The notes below the pieces were generated by a model. The model was not told the DNA's origin and ran no database searches. It saw nothing but the letters and a program-made list of their open reading frames with translations. This document shows positions 10,196 through 23,095 of a DNA stretch of 64,000 nucleotides, in pieces. The position numbers and the translations under genes were made by a program. The first letter of the stretch is position 1, and each line of letters opens with the position of its first letter. Source of the stretch: Typhlomys cinereus (Eukaryota; Chordata; Mammalia; Rodentia; Platacanthomyidae); assembly GCA_023101885.1 (NCBI GenBank), contig JALPQD010000215.1, forward strand, positions 1,674,001 through 1,738,000, written 5' to 3'.

Positions 10196-12329
10196 CCTCA
10201 CTCCTCAGTTCCTGCAAGACTCCTGCATGCTACCTTTTATCACTCCATCCACCCTTCTCCCTTGTTCTCTTCCTTCATTTTCTCCCCGCAACTCGCCAGC
10301 TCATCTCTCACCTCCTGGGGGTCTCTGCAGCTCAGCATTCCCCCAGGCCCAGTGGAAGGCCAGCTCACCCGACCTTCCTCCCAGACTGTGGATCAGACAC
10401 AACAGAACCCTCGCATCTCAGCCACTCTTGGGTCCCACCCCCTTTGTCCCCACACCCTGCCTGCCACATCCCACCGGTCAAGGGGCCCCTAGACAAGGAC
10501 AGACCTGCGGGCCCCGCCCCCCAGATCAGGTCTGCGTCCTCCCAGCCCAGCTCAAGGCGCCACCTCAGCAGCAGTGACCGTTGCCAAAGCTCATGTCTGC
10601 CGCCTGTCAGCCAGACGGCGGCAGCAACCGCCGCGTTCCTTCCCGCCAGTCTCCAGCCAGCCTCCAGCTGTGCATAGAGGCGAGTGTGAGGGCGCATGCA
10701 CGTGTACACACACACACACACACCACCTCTACTGCCTACACAAGCCTGTGGCTCTGGATTGATCTCCTGAGAGCCCTTTCTGTGTTTCCCTTCCCTCGTC
10801 CCCAAAGCGGCTGCCATCGGTTAAGGCCCATTTCAAAAGCTTCCTGTCTCCTTGTTCCCTGGCACCTGCCCATGGATGCAGGGGAGCAGGATGCCCTGCC
10901 CCGAGCCACAGCGCACCTCTCTGGGTGGCAGCCCCAGGGCTGTTCGGGTGGCGCCCATGCTCTGCAGACTGCTGGCATACCATGGGTGCTCAATAAATGC
11001 CAGGGACTGAATGCTTAGGCTGCGACTGTCTGCAGGGCAGAGCCTGGGTGCCAAGCTCTTCTTACACCTGCCAGCCTCTCTTCTGCCCGGCACCTTGGCA
11101 GCAGCTCTCAGTGTGCCCCCCAGTAGGCAGACCTGGGAAGGCCAGGTCTACAGAGCTGGGGCTCCCGCCCAGGACCCCCCCTGTCCCGGGAGGTCAAGGC
11201 GTAACAGGGCACAGACCAATCTCTAGGCACTTAGCCTGGGGACAGGAAGGAGACCCAAAAGGTCCCTATGGATTCCCCCTTGCCTGGCCCACCATCCCCC
11301 AAGAGGGGGTCTGCTTGCCTCTTTGTATGAGCCCCTCAACAGCATAAGGACCCCCACAGAGAACAGAGCCCAACCGAAGGGCCCCCACAGCCCTTCCTGA
11401 GCTTTTCTGGGGACACCGTGGTGAGGGGGCGTCCAGGTCAGACCCGGACATGAGGTGTCCTTAAGCTCAGTAGGGACCTGGGACATAATCCCAGGAGGGA
11501 GGAAGGGCGGGCAGAGGGATAGGATCATGGCAACATCACAGCCAGATGACAGACCCCAGCAAAGAACATGCTAGGCAAGGGTCTCCCCCAAATCCCAGCT
11601 GAAGGGGCATAGGACCATCCACCACAAACAGCAGGAAGGGAAGGAGCATGTGGAAGATTCTAGAAGGGTCGGGCTGGGCAGTTGAAGCTGCATCCCTCTT
11701 TTGCAAGGAAGCACCTGAGTCTGGGGAGGCGGAGGAAGCTGCTCAAAGCCAGACAGCGCGAGGCCAGTCTTGAGGGGAGCAACTGAAGCCAAAGGCCTCA
11801 GAGTCACGCTCACAGGCCCTGCCCCCTCCCCGTACCCCTCTCCCCCACCGCGGCTCGCCCACGCAGGCCCTTTACAACTTTCAGGCACTCCCCCATTGAC
11901 TCATACATCCCCACCAGGACCGCGATGAGGCTGGTCCGTCATCCCACGAGCCCAGACTGCTCAAACTGGGTCACCTTATTTCACGGTGATGACGACGATG
12001 GGGATGGAGCGTCGGTAACGGCTGACGCTGCTCTCCCTGCCGCACACTGTGCCCACACTTCGGGGATGTGACCGACAGCTTGCAGCTTTTCACGGCATGA
12101 GAAGGGGCCCCATTACTGCTTTTCCCGGGGGACTGAGGTGCGGCTAGCCTCTTGGCTACGCTACAGAGGGCCGGAGCTGGGGCTCAAGCCCAATCAGGGT
12201 GCAGTCTGAGGCCCCGTCGGGCCCGTGGGGTTCAGAGTTAGCTGGGGCAGGATGTCATGCAGGAGTCTGGTGACCAAGGGTGTGACCCCCCCTGACCTCT
12301 GCCTTCCACCCTGCTGATCACCTTCCATA

Positions 12330-12585
12330 GACACACACAGACATACAGACACACTCGGGCACACAGAGAATACACATACATAGAACATACACAGACACAC
12401 ACAGAGAGAGAATACACACATAGAACATACACAGACACACACACAGAGAGAATACACACAGAACATACACAGACACACACATACACAGAACATACATTCA
12501 CACAGAACAAACACACACAAGAAACATACACAGACACACACACAGAGAACACACACACACATACACTCGCAGAGACACACACACA
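12330..12585 (+). repeat. CA-rich satellite with AGA interruptions
   Basis: Repeats of acacacagacatac and acagagaatacacac blocks over about 255 bp in Il2rb intron 1. Confidence 0.88.
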
Positions 12586-13289
12586 TCTCTTGCTCTTTGG
12601 GAGCAGCTGTTCTCCCAGCAGCATGGAGGGAGGAAAGTAAACACCCAAGATAGCTCTGCCTTCCCCCACTTTACTCCTAAGGGGCCCCAAAGCTTCCAAG
12701 ACAGTGCAGCACCAGCACCTGGAGGGTCTCCCAACCTATCAAACCACTCAGCCAAGTAAGAAGGGATGATTCCACGCTGGATCCCAACCTCTAGGCTCCG
12801 CCTCGGGGTCCCAGACCCCTGCCAGTCAGGACAGCCAACCTCACAAGAGAAGTAAGAGGAGACTCTCTCCTCTCTTATCAGTTGACTTTCTAAAGAGCGC
12901 TCCGAGACTGGGCAGTGCTCCCACTGCAGTGCTCCCATGTGCCTTCCCCTATCCCCCAAATACCACACAACCTCTCATCTTCCAGTCCAGTCACCCACTC
13001 CTCCCCCACCCCCTCTGGGCTGGGGACCCCTCATCCCAAAGCAGCCTCCCACAGCTTCCCTAGGGAGCCACTGAGACCCAGCCAGGGGAGTGGTTGGTTC
13101 TTTGGGCTGGAGCCGTGGGAGCTGGGCCACCCCATCCCCAGGGGCCCCCGAAGAAAAGGTTAAGCATCAAAGCCCAGGCAGAAACTGCTGGGGGGACTGA
13201 GTCAGAGGCAAACGCCTCCCCAACAGTGTGCACTCCCGCCCCCACCCCAGGGTGATCAGCAAGGGGGTGGTCGGGCGCCCCGGCATCAC

Positions 13290-13400
13290 CTGGCTGACAC
13301 ATGGGGTCCTGGCGTCCCGATCTCTGGGGTCCTGCCCAAGGTGGGGTCCGCCGCCATCGCCCGCGTATGCTCCACAGTGCTCCCAGCAGAGGCTTGCAGC
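13290..13400 (-). other. Il2rb: Il2rb exon 1, 5' UTR (upstream edge approximate)
   Basis: Non-coding first exon. The donor reads CCAG|GTGATG, with the last exon base at 13290. The sequence before it (CCCCATGTGTCAGCCAG) closely resembles the end of human IL2RB exon 1 as I remember it, and splicing to 7530 joins two similar 5' UTR halves. The transcription start is not visible; I place it near 13,380-13,400, just downstream of an Ets-type site. The exon contains two upstream ATGs, at 13357-13355 and near 13302, in different frames. Confidence 0.75.
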
Positions 13401-13450
13401 AGACTGAAACATGAGAGCGCGCCCACTTCCTGCACAGAGGACGAGGGGCA
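13401..13450 (-). promoter_or_regulatory. Il2rb: Probable Il2rb core promoter with Ets site
   Basis: Immediately upstream of exon 1 on the minus strand is CAGGAAGTG (13432-13424), a good Ets/GABP core, within GC-rich DNA and without a clear TATA box. Ets-family control of the IL2RB promoter is established for the human gene. The assignment here rests on motif plus position, so it is an inference. Confidence 0.55.
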
Positions 13451-14885
13451 AGGCCCAGTGGGAGGCGGGGAGATGGGTGCTGAGGTAACCTGGAACTCAA
13501 CACCTAGCTGATAAAAATCTCCCTCCCACGCTGGGGGCGGTCACCGTGTGAGGTGGCGTACACTCACACACAAGTCACCCTCACAACGGGACCTAGTGCA
13601 CGCGGAGCCCGAGGGGACAGGCAGCCCTCCTTCCCCGATGCCACCTCACCACACCTCACACCGTCTCTCAGCCACGTGTACCCAACGCCCTGGCCTCTCA
13701 CACACTCGTCATCCCTCTAAGCGCCCTCCGCCTGGCCCTAGCCCCCTGCCCACCATCTCCATCCACAGATTCCCCCACCCCCCGCCAGCTTTCCAGGAAC
13801 CTTCTTCACGTTAACACGCAGAGATGACTGGTTGGTTATCCGGGCTCAGGCAAGCACACGGATGGCCACCAATCGGCCCTTCTAGAACCTTCCCCATGCT
13901 CTCAAGTCATCACTCCTGAGGCTTTGCTTGTCCTCTTTTGGAGAGACAGGGGGCAGGGTTTGACTCGTGGCTGAGAGGCGATGAGGGGTGCGTCTTTAAA
14001 TGAACATCTATTAGGAGTAGCACGCAGACCACGCACCAGGGCGGGCGTGCAGGGCCAGGGCTCGGCTTTCTTCCTCCCTTCCCATGTGCATGCCTGCTTG
14101 GGTAAGGGAAGTGGCGGCGCCGCACACTGCTGCCTCTTCAGAGGAGAGAACTGTGTCTTCTGAGCGGGACGGTCACCACTCCACCAGAGCGGCCGTGACC
14201 ACGTGCAAGGGACCCTCAAAATTGATCTGCTGACCCTCTGCCTTGGGGAGAAGCCGGTGGGGAGGATCACTTGGCCCCGAATTGAGGTCCCGTCTCTCTT
14301 TCCTGTGTCTCCTTTGCAACAGTCTGTAATTCTGCCCAAGCCACGTGTGGTCCCTTGCTATAAGGAGGTGTCCGGGGGTGGGGTGGGGTGAGTTAAATAG
14401 TGGAAGGTACAGGACAGGAGGCCAACTGAAGGAGGATGTCATCTACGCAGCTCTGGGGAAGCATGGTCTGTCCATGCTGGGGTGAGATATTCTGGTGATA
14501 TACCTGTTGGGGGTCACCCATGCTCGTGGAAGTAACCCTCACCCATGTAAGTAACGCCAGTAAGCTCACTGGTTCACCAAGTTGGTCTTGAGCAGAATGA
14601 TTACTTTGGTCAGTGCCCTATCTGGGGTGAGTGGACGCTTGCTCTCACCTCTCTAGGGAAAGCTACACCGCAGGAGGGGAGCAGGGGGAGCCGGAGCGAC
14701 TCTATTGGTGTTCCCTTCCATGCAGATACCAGAAAGTGGAATTGAACCCCCAAAAAACAGGATTGAGCACCGCCGCCTTCCCAGGGGTCTAGAGCTGAGC
14801 CAGGGACTCAGCTTCGCCCCAGAAAAGAAGAGGCGCCCCGGGCCGTGTGACCTCGGCCCCAGCTTCAGTTCCCACGTCTGTGAAA

Positions 14886-15330
14886 CAAGGGGATGTACTA
14901 GTTTGCATCGCGGTGACAAAATGCTGACGGAAACCAGCTCCCAGCAGGGGAGGCGTGTCTCAGTCGGGCTTTCTCGCTGCTCGGTCCACGGTCCGCTGGT
15001 TCCAGGCTTTCAGAGCCGTGGCGAGTCAGAACACCGCAGAGGAAGGGTGTGGAGGAGGAAGGCTGTCCACCTGGCAGCCAGGAAGGAGGGGAAGGGTCTG
15101 ACAAGACACCCCCCCAGTCAGGGCATGCGCCGGGACCCATTCCTCCATCCCCTACAACCCATTCAGCCAGGAACTTATCCGGGGAATAACCCATTCATAA
15201 AGTTCTCATCCGAAGAGTAGCCCATTCATGAAGTTCTCATCCGAAGAGTAACCCATTCATAAAGTTTTCAACCTCCTGCTCCCAGTAGGTCCACTAGCTG
15301 GGGACCAAACCTCCAGCATGTAAGCTTTCT
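14886..15330 (+). repeat. Probable rodent interspersed repeat with internal 38-bp duplication
   Basis: Starts tactagtttgcatcgcggtg, with the look of rodent repeats beginning ttctgttgctgtgataaaac. At 15,186-15,270 a unit (cccattcataaagttctcat plus ccgaagagta) occurs about 2.3 times in tandem. The assignment is from memory. Confidence 0.45.
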
Positions 15331-15635
15331 GGGAGACCCCCTCATAGCCAAACAGCAACATAGGGCATCAGTGCCTGGGTATGTGGCAGGACTGTACCTC
15401 ATGTGACAGCACCCATGGCTGGCAGTAAAAGCTGTTACCTCCCTGAGGCGTGTAGTTGTGCTCTCCTGAATGCGCGGGTGTCAGGAACTCGGTCTCCAAA
15501 TTCATAGTCATGGCCTGTAGAGGGTGGAGCCTTGGCCCCTCATCTGCTGTTACTGCCACGCCCCCAAATGTCCCCGGCTTCCATAGACAGGGGGCGGCGG
15601 GGGGTGTGTGTCCGGGACAGTGAGTTTTTATTCCG

Positions 15636-15645
15636 TATAAAAGGC
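15636..15645 (+). promoter_or_regulatory. TATA-box-like motif upstream of a small ORF
   Basis: GTATAAAAGG is followed 34 bases later by an ATG (15,679) that opens 113 codons. The motif is a strong TATA match, but no initiator or expression evidence is available from sequence, so function is uncertain. Confidence 0.3.
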
Positions 15646-16799
15646 CCTGACTGTCACAGTCAGTTACAGACGTAGATCATGGAGATAATCAAGACGCTCT
15701 CCCACCCGGTCTCCATCCCTGTGGAAGGTCTTCTAGGACAGGCCAGAGTAAGAAACACCACCACCACGAACACATTGACAGGCAGGGTGATGAAGCACAG
15801 GGTAGTTCTGGAAGCTTCTCAGAGGGCCGGGGCAACTGGCGGTCCCACGAAGGAAGGCCAGGTGAGGGAGGAGGGGCAAAGGGTGAGGGAGGAGGGGCAA
15901 AGGTGCTTTGCGGAACCAATCAGGGGCCTCTTCGGCCACTTGAGCTTGGATCCTTCCTCCAGACAACTGAATCAGTTAAAACCACCCCCAGGTAAAGCGG
16001 AAGTACACACCAGGCTGTAACCAGCGGGGGTCCGTGCAGGCAATGACCAGACTGGGTGCAGTCCAGGCCTCCCCTCTTCCTCCTCCTTCTTCTCCTCATC
16101 CTCATCTACCTTTTGCTCTCCATCCCTGCAGCCAGCAAACACTAAGACAATGTCCCCCAGCCCTGCCAGGTGTTACGAGGCCGGGGAGAGCCGTCTCTCA
16201 GCTGTGGGAACAGGGGACTGGGCGTGAAGAGGCGCGAGAGAGAAGGGGAGCCCGTGCTTCCCACACCCCGAGAGTCCTCCTCACAAGCATCCAATCTCTA
16301 CTTCCCAGCTACCCTTGCGGGGAGGCGGGGCCTAGGCCCGAGTCTGGTCGGTGGGAGGTGGAGAAAGTGATTTGGTCCATTACTCCACCTCGCCTGACCC
16401 GTCTCTCCACCTTCCACTCGTCCTTGGTCAGCATCTCCCTCTCTCTTCCTCCCTCTCTCCTTTTGCCTCGTCATCTCTTCCCTTCCATCTCTCTCTCCAT
16501 ATCTCTCCATCTTCCTTCTCCCCTGTTGTGTTCAGAGGGGTCTGGGAAGCTCTGAGAGGCTGCAAGATTCACTGAAGGACAGGTCCTCACGCAGCACCTT
16601 CACCTGCATTGGCTTCTGAGAGGTGGGCGGGCTTCACCAGTTGGATTTAGTGGCTGCACTGCTCCCTGGGGAACCTCTATGCGGCCCGCTTTGGGGGAGC
16701 TGTCTCCTCCCATGCCTGGGACCACAGGGGCCTCCTCCCCAGGCTTGGTCTCCTTCTCGGCAGCCAGAACATCTTATCAGGTCATTTCACAAATGCACA

Positions 16800-17275
16800 T
16801 GTACACACACTCACACACAGTCACACACGCACTCACACACAATCACACACAACCACACAGTCACACACAACCACACAGTCACACACAGTCACATACAGTT
16901 GCACACGGTCACACACACACTCACACACAGAGTCACACACACAATCACACACACAGTCACACACAATCACACACAGTCACACACACACACAGTCACACAT
17001 AGTCACAGAGTGACACATAATCACACAGTCACACACAATCGCACACATAGAGTCACACATATGCTCACATACTTATATAGTCACACACTCTCTCACACAG
17101 GCACACACACACATTCTCATACACACTCACACACACACACACACATACACAGTCACACACATAGACACAGGTCACACACACTTACACACAGTTATACACA
17201 CACCCACACAGAGTCACACACACACACCCTCACACACATGCTCTCTTTCTCTCTCTCTCACACACACATCCCCAC
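16800..17275 (+). repeat. CA-rich satellite (cacacagtcacacacaatcac type)
   Basis: About 475 bp of ACAC tracts punctuated by GTC, ATC and CTC triplets, ending in a CT run at about 17,240-17,262. It gives long His/Thr-rich open frames that are not genes. Confidence 0.9.
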
Positions 17276-18184
17276 CCCCCACAGAAGCTTCCAGCACTCT
17301 CTCATACAATCCAAGCTCCAAAGCTTGGCCTGAAGCCTGAAAGCTGCCAGGGGCCTTCAAGTCTCTGGAAGCTTCTTAGATGGGAAGGGCCTGCCAGAAC
17401 CTGCCCAACCCCGGCCGATCCTTGCGTGGGGACCCACTGGGGCTAGACAGGCCCTGGCAGGTTGGCCTCCTCCCAGCATCCAGGCCCTAACCTCGGCCCT
17501 GCGGCTCCTGAGCCCTTCCGCCCCCTCTTCCATTCTGCAGCCTCATGGTGGCCACTGTGAACAAATCATGCTGAATCCTCAGCTTCACAGTCACATCCCA
17601 GCTCACCTGCCACTGTCCTCAACCCCACCAAGGACCCCTTTGCAGGGGCTGCGTGACAAGCACATCTGGGTGTTCCGGACTCAGCGCCCCTCCCAACTGT
17701 GACTTTTCTCCTGGCACAGTTACTGCTTTGTCTCTTAGCGACCAAGTCAGACTGAGCGCAAGGCTTCCCCAAAGCTCCCTCTCCCGGGGTGCCCTGAAGG
17801 CCCGGCCTGCCCCTCCAGCCCCCTGTCACTCCTGCCCCTGGGGGACATCAGAGTCTGCGTCGCAGTCTCCCGGGTTCCTGCATCCTGCCCCCGGACGCCA
17901 GGTGCCCGCACCCACCCCTGCATCTTTTCACCACTGACCTGGGATAGCCCCGGCCCACGTGCACCACCTCCTACCCTTCCCCCAGCCACAGTGCCCCAGT
18001 TAGACTCCAGTTCAGCTGCTTGCATCGGAAAGACCAGAGCAGAAGAGTGGTCTAAAACAAGACAGGCCTTCATTTCTCTCTCATAAAGACGCTCACTGGC
18101 TGGCAGCAGTGGCTTCCTGAGATCGGCCTCCTGCTGGATCTGTCCAGCCCATAGTTCTTTTTTATATATTTTTATTTATGCATT

Positions 18185-18189
<5 letters not shown>

Positions 18190-18276
<87 letters not shown>

Positions 18277-18512
18277 GGGCACTGTGTTTCCCTGTGGAGG
18301 GCCAAGGGTGACTTCAGGAATCATCCTGGATTGCTTCTACCTCCTTCTTGCTTCGCTCTGGGATTTTCCAGGCTCCACCCACCAGAGCTGGAAGTGCAGG
18401 CTGCCGCCGTTTCCACCTGGCATTTTTATGTGGGGCCTGTGATCTGAACTCAGGACCTTCTGCTCGTGAGACAGAGTCAACCCCTGAACCATCTCCAGCA
18501 CCATCCCATATT
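18190..18512 (-). mobile_element. CA-tailed tRNA-derived SINE, full length
   Basis: Reverse-strand copy: head ctggagatggttcaggggtt at the high end, B-box-like gagttcagatcac, body with gtgggtggagcctgg, ending in a (TC)n then (AC)n tail that reads (TG)n(GA)n on the plus strand at 18,190-18,276. Confidence 0.8.
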
Positions 18513-19210
18513 TCCGCCTCCTCACAGACCAAGAAAGCTGTTGGAGCGCCATCTATCCATCATCGTTCCTGAGGCTGGAAGGTGGGGGAGGGAGAAGGCC
18601 ACGCTTCCAGCTCTTACAGACCCTTCCCTAAAGTTGCTCTATTTTGTTTCAGTGTATGCGTGGCACATGCATGCGTGTGCACATGGATGGGGGGGTATGC
18701 ATCCCATACATAAACATGTGAGGGTCCACGTGACTTTTATGATCACTCTCCACTTGACTTTTTGAGACGGGGCCTCTCACTAGACCTGGAGCTCACCAAT
18801 TGGCTGGATTGGCTGGCAGTGAGTTCTTGAGATGTCCCTGTCGATCTACCCCACCTGCTTCTAATATCCCACTGGCTAAGACCAAGTCACATGGCCGCCC
18901 ATCTACAAAGAAGACTGGGAGAAGCACCTTCCAACAGAAGGGCATGCGGCAGGGAGAACCAGCCTGGACATTACATGTCTGCCACAGTCCTTCCTCTGAC
19001 ATGGCAAGCCCCCCAGTACCCCCACTCCAGCACCCCCCCAACGTCCCCCCCTGCCTTGCTCATGGCTCACTCAGCAGCAGCAGCAGCTCCACTCCCTGGA
19101 GGATGCTAAGTGCAAAGTCAGCAGAGCGCCAAGAGAAGCCCCGCCCCTACAGCACCCCTGCCCTTGACCAGGAGCACGGCAGATACCATGCACCACGTGC
19201 CATCTGATCT

Positions 19211-19263
19211 GCGTCCCTGCTCCTCCTCCTCCTCCTCCTCCTCCTTCCCCTCATTCTCCTCCT
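19211..19263 (+). repeat. (CTC)n trinucleotide repeat
   Basis: About eight perfect CTC units followed by imperfect ones. Confidence 0.85.
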
Positions 19264-21651
19264 CATTTCTAGCCTCTGCCCCCGCTCCCCACATTACATT
19301 GCAAAGCTGTGGCCTGCTCCCTGGCCCTGGACAACCTCCCGTTGTCCCCCTTGATTCTCAGGAGCCACCTGCATCCCCAGCACTCCGCATTTGCACCCAG
19401 CCCACGGATGTGGCTCACATAGCGTCACCTCTGGGTGCTTGCTAGGGCCACTCCAAGGTGACCGTCCAGGGCTGGGGGGGGAGTCACCAGACCCTGGATT
19501 TCTCCAGGCTGAAACCAGGATAGAGTGGGTAACCCCTCCACCCCACTCTCCCCCAGACCAGCTCAGCTCCCTGCCGGGCCAGCCCTGCCTCTGATCTCCC
19601 GCCCAGCCTGCTCAGATACGCGGTGCACACTTGTTCTGGGTGGGCAGGGGAGCTCTCTGCCAACGAGAACTCACTACTCTGTGATTCATCAAGACCTGGA
19701 AGGGCAAGGGAGGAAGCAAAGGAAAGGGGGAGGGGCCAGCAAGGGCTCAGCGGGGAAGGTGCTGCTTACAACCTGGAGCCCCAAGTTCTATCCCTGGAAG
19801 TCCACATGCTGCCCAAGACTAGAAGCAATGAAATGGATGTGCACAGGGGACTGGTGATAAGTAAACAGAGGAACTAGGAAGGGGCCTTTGTGCCTGGGCC
19901 CAGAGTGACCCCCAGGAGACAAAGAGAGATGAGAGAATGAGAGCTGAGAGTCATGTGTGCAAAGCGTCACCATGGTGCCGAAGGCAAAGGGGTTCAGTGT
20001 TTGGGGAGAGGAAGGGAAAGAATGGAGCCCCTGTGTGAGCGTGAGTGTGAGCGTGAGTGTGAGTGTGTGTGTGTGCATGAACACAGCAGATGCATGTTCT
20101 GCACAGCTCTGGGAAAATACAGACTCGGTCAGCAGCTCTATGCTCCAGGTAAGACTTTGAACTGTATTTCATGGGAACATGACATCCTTTACATGAGAAC
20201 AATTAGAGTAGAACAAAAAGCAAAACAGGAGCCCTTGGTTTGGCTTCCTACCACTCCTGATCATTCTAGTCAGATCACGCAGCCTGGAAATATTCCCAAG
20301 TCACCAGGTCACTGTGAGAGCCCCTGGGGACCCGGCCAGGAGGCTGGGCAGAGCCTGAGGAGTGCTGGGGTGGCCCCTCCCAATGGGAAACAGGTAGGGC
20401 AAGAAGATTCTCTGTGCCCTGCTCTCTTCTCAAACAGGTTTCGCCAAGATCTCTGATCTTTCTCAGAAGAGAGCCTAGGTATTACCTGGAAGAAAGGACG
20501 TGTGATGTTTGCGAGCCGCACCTCTGTCTAGAAACCTAAAATATTTACTTTTTATCTTAGTGTTTTCTTCAAAGAACTAGAAACAAAAATTAAATGTCTA
20601 CGTGAGAAGTTTGTCCCTGGCCATTTCTAATGACCTACGCGTCTGCTCGGGGAACCCAGAAATCATTACACTCTAAATTGATGCTCCCCATGAGATATGA
20701 CTGTAGAAGTCAGTGGCCTGAGACCCCAGGCAGCAGGGGACCCCGATGTACTCAGAGAAGAAAAGATGTCACATGGGACAGAAGGCAGGAGGGAGACTCT
20801 GGGTACCACCTGCCCTGTGACATACACACAGAAGTCAGGACAGCTCCGGTGGTCCTGTCTGTCCATCTCAGTGCCAGCCTGGAAATCTAAGTTAGATTGG
20901 ACTGTGAAGAGACACAGAGCATCTTGTCACTCTGGCCACATGTCCTGCAGGTTTTCCTAAAACTGAAGTGCTGTGAGGGGGAGTGCTGGTGGGCGCAAGG
21001 CCCCCAAGGCGCCAGGTGGGGAATAAGGATTCACGGAAAGCATAACAGAATGTTCTTCCCTGACCCCCTGCCCTGGCCAACACCTGCCACGCAGAGCCCA
21101 CCCAGTGAGCCACACCGGGGTCCACAGCAGCCCCGGGAGAAGCTCTGGTCATCATTTCTCCTCTGCAGCTGTGAGGGGACGTGCCAAGGGTCTAAAGTCA
21201 TTGTGGCCCCAGTGGTGTTTGGGGACAACCAGCAAGTAGCAAAGTGTACCTACATCCACCTGCTTCCTCATGCCAAGTATGTGCCCTGTTCTTGGCCAGA
21301 GGAAGCTGGCCCTGCTGCCCTTAAGCAGCGACAGGTGCCCAGCTCCTTTCCCTTGGTGGCGAAGACAGTGACAGCAGCTTCTTGCAGAGTCAGGAAGAAC
21401 GGCGGCTTCCCAGCTGAGGGACACTGAGATTCAGCCAGCCTCATTCTCTCTCTGCACGGATGAAGGGGCCACCCAGCAGCACTGGCAGCACTGGTCTCCT
21501 GACGGGGCCAGACAGGGTCCCAAACTGTGCTGTGGAGGTCACAGGGACATCAAGTAGATGGGTGGGGACCATGGCGTACACTATCAGCAAATTCGGAATC
21601 TGTAAGAACGGTTGAAAATTAGATATTTTCTTTATGACTTTTTAATTAACC

Positions 21652-21755
21652 ATGGGGGGCGGGGTCTCACTCTGTAACCCAGGCTGGTCATGAGCAAGTT
21701 ACACCCAGCTCGAGTTGGGATTTAAAGTCGAAATCTTCCCACCTAGAAGACTAAG
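21652..21755 (-). mobile_element. B1-type SINE, truncated
   Basis: The plus strand reads ggggtctcactctgtaaccc followed by aggctggtcatgagcaag: the reverse complement of the 3' half of a 7SL-derived B1/Alu-like SINE. Confidence 0.65.
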
Positions 21756-22370
21756 CTCTGATGCTCGCCAGGCGGCCACCTGCGTCTGTGGAAGGGGTTG
21801 TTTTCTAAGCACAGAGGACACTGACCAAGGACCCTCTGCCAGAGGTCTTTCTCCTCAGTTGCTGTCCTTCATGTTTATCTGACACCCTTTTCCATGCGGG
21901 TCATGTGTCAGCTTTGCAAACCTTCCCTGGTTGGAGGCGTCTCCTTCTTTAAGAGTTGCGGGCTCCAGCCTAGAGCTACAGTTTCACCTTTCCACTCCCC
22001 CCCCCCCCCCGCGCAGCTAGTGGAAGCCCATGATGGTGCTCCCCAATCACAAAACTGAAATGTGGTCACAGGTCCAAAGCCACAGGAACGTGGAGGCCAG
22101 GAACCTCCAAAACTGTGAGCCCGGGTAAAACCTTTCTTCTTTATAAGTCGACCATCCTGGACATTTGTTATGGAAATGGAAGGCGAGCGGATGTGGCTGC
22201 TGCTACAAATGCTCAGAAGGTCCACCCCAGGTCAGTGCTCTATTCTAGAGCATCCGGGACCCTTGGGGGCCTCTCTGCAAACAAGCAAGAGGCATGTGAC
22301 AAGCGACCCTTTCAGGCAGATCCTGGAGGAGAGAAAAGCCAACAATTCAGGCAGCAAGAAGGAAAGTACA

Positions 22371-22640
22371 GGGCTGGAGAGATGGCTCAGGGGTTAAGAC
22401 TCTGTCTTACAAGCAGATGGTCCTGAGTTCAGATCCCAGGTCTCATGTAAAAGCGTCAGGCAGAAACAGCAGCGGTAGCTTGCACTTCCGGCCTTGGTGG
22501 GTAGAGCCTGGGAAATCCCAGAGTGAGGCAAAAAGAAGGTAGAAACAATGCAGGATGATTCCCAAAGTTACCCTTGGTCCTCCACAGGGATACACAGTGC
22601 CCTCTGACACACACACGCGCACACACACACATAAAAAAAG
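22371..22640 (+). mobile_element. CA-tailed tRNA-derived SINE, full length
   Basis: Best-preserved copy: gggctggagagatggctcag (A box), gagttcagatccc (B box), tgggtagagcctgggaaatc body, gtcctccacagggatacac, then (AC)n and a short A/G-rich tail. Confidence 0.85.
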
Positions 22641-22934
22641 AAAGAAAGAAAAGGAAAGGAAAGGAAAGAAGGAGACTACAGGAGGGGGGCGGAGAGTAGT
22701 CTTGGCTCCTGTTACTGTCAGGGCACAATCAGGCTGCCTGGCATCCAGCCCTCTTCACCTCCGCCAGCCCAGGCTCCGGGGCTTCTGGCATCTCCTAAGA
22801 CTTGTTGAGGCGCCCACAAGGAACCTCCAAGGAACATCATCGCAGGTAAGGAAATGGCCAGACAAGCCGGGTCCCGACAAGCCGGGTCCCGCAATAAGGG
22901 TCTAGCATGCGTTCTTCTATTTAATCTTCAACAC

Positions 22935-23095
22935 GCGTGTGGTGAGGATCCAGGAAATCACACCTTTTTCAGTGAGAGGAGATTGAGGTGTGGAGAGTGG
23001 AAGTGCTTAACCAAGCTCCAAATTTGGGAGAGATAAAGCTGGGGTTCACGCTTGGTCATGTCACCCAGGAGCCCAGATCTGATCCTGGGATGCTA
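22935..23095 (+). mobile_element. MIR-type SINE fragment
   Basis: Diverged MIR body: ttcagtgagaggagattgag followed by a cttaaccaagctc segment and later gatctgatcctggg, consistent with the 3' half of MIR. Confidence 0.5.

Larger units (their letters stand above)
7531..13289. other. Il2rb intron 1, repeat-rich
   Basis: Between exon 1 and exon 2. Contains an L2-like fragment (about 7,585-7,700), a CA repeat (8,224-8,350), a split SINE with a composite tandem array (8,862-9,437), a CT-rich minisatellite (10,027-10,195), an L2-like end (about 10,965-11,010) and a CA-rich satellite (12,330-12,585). No coding exon is recognised. Confidence 0.7.

Noticed and set aside
22371..22450. tRNA gene-like A and B boxes
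   Set aside because: They are the promoter of a tRNA-derived SINE; there is no tRNA cloverleaf or anticodon stem, and the same sequence recurs as a repeat family.
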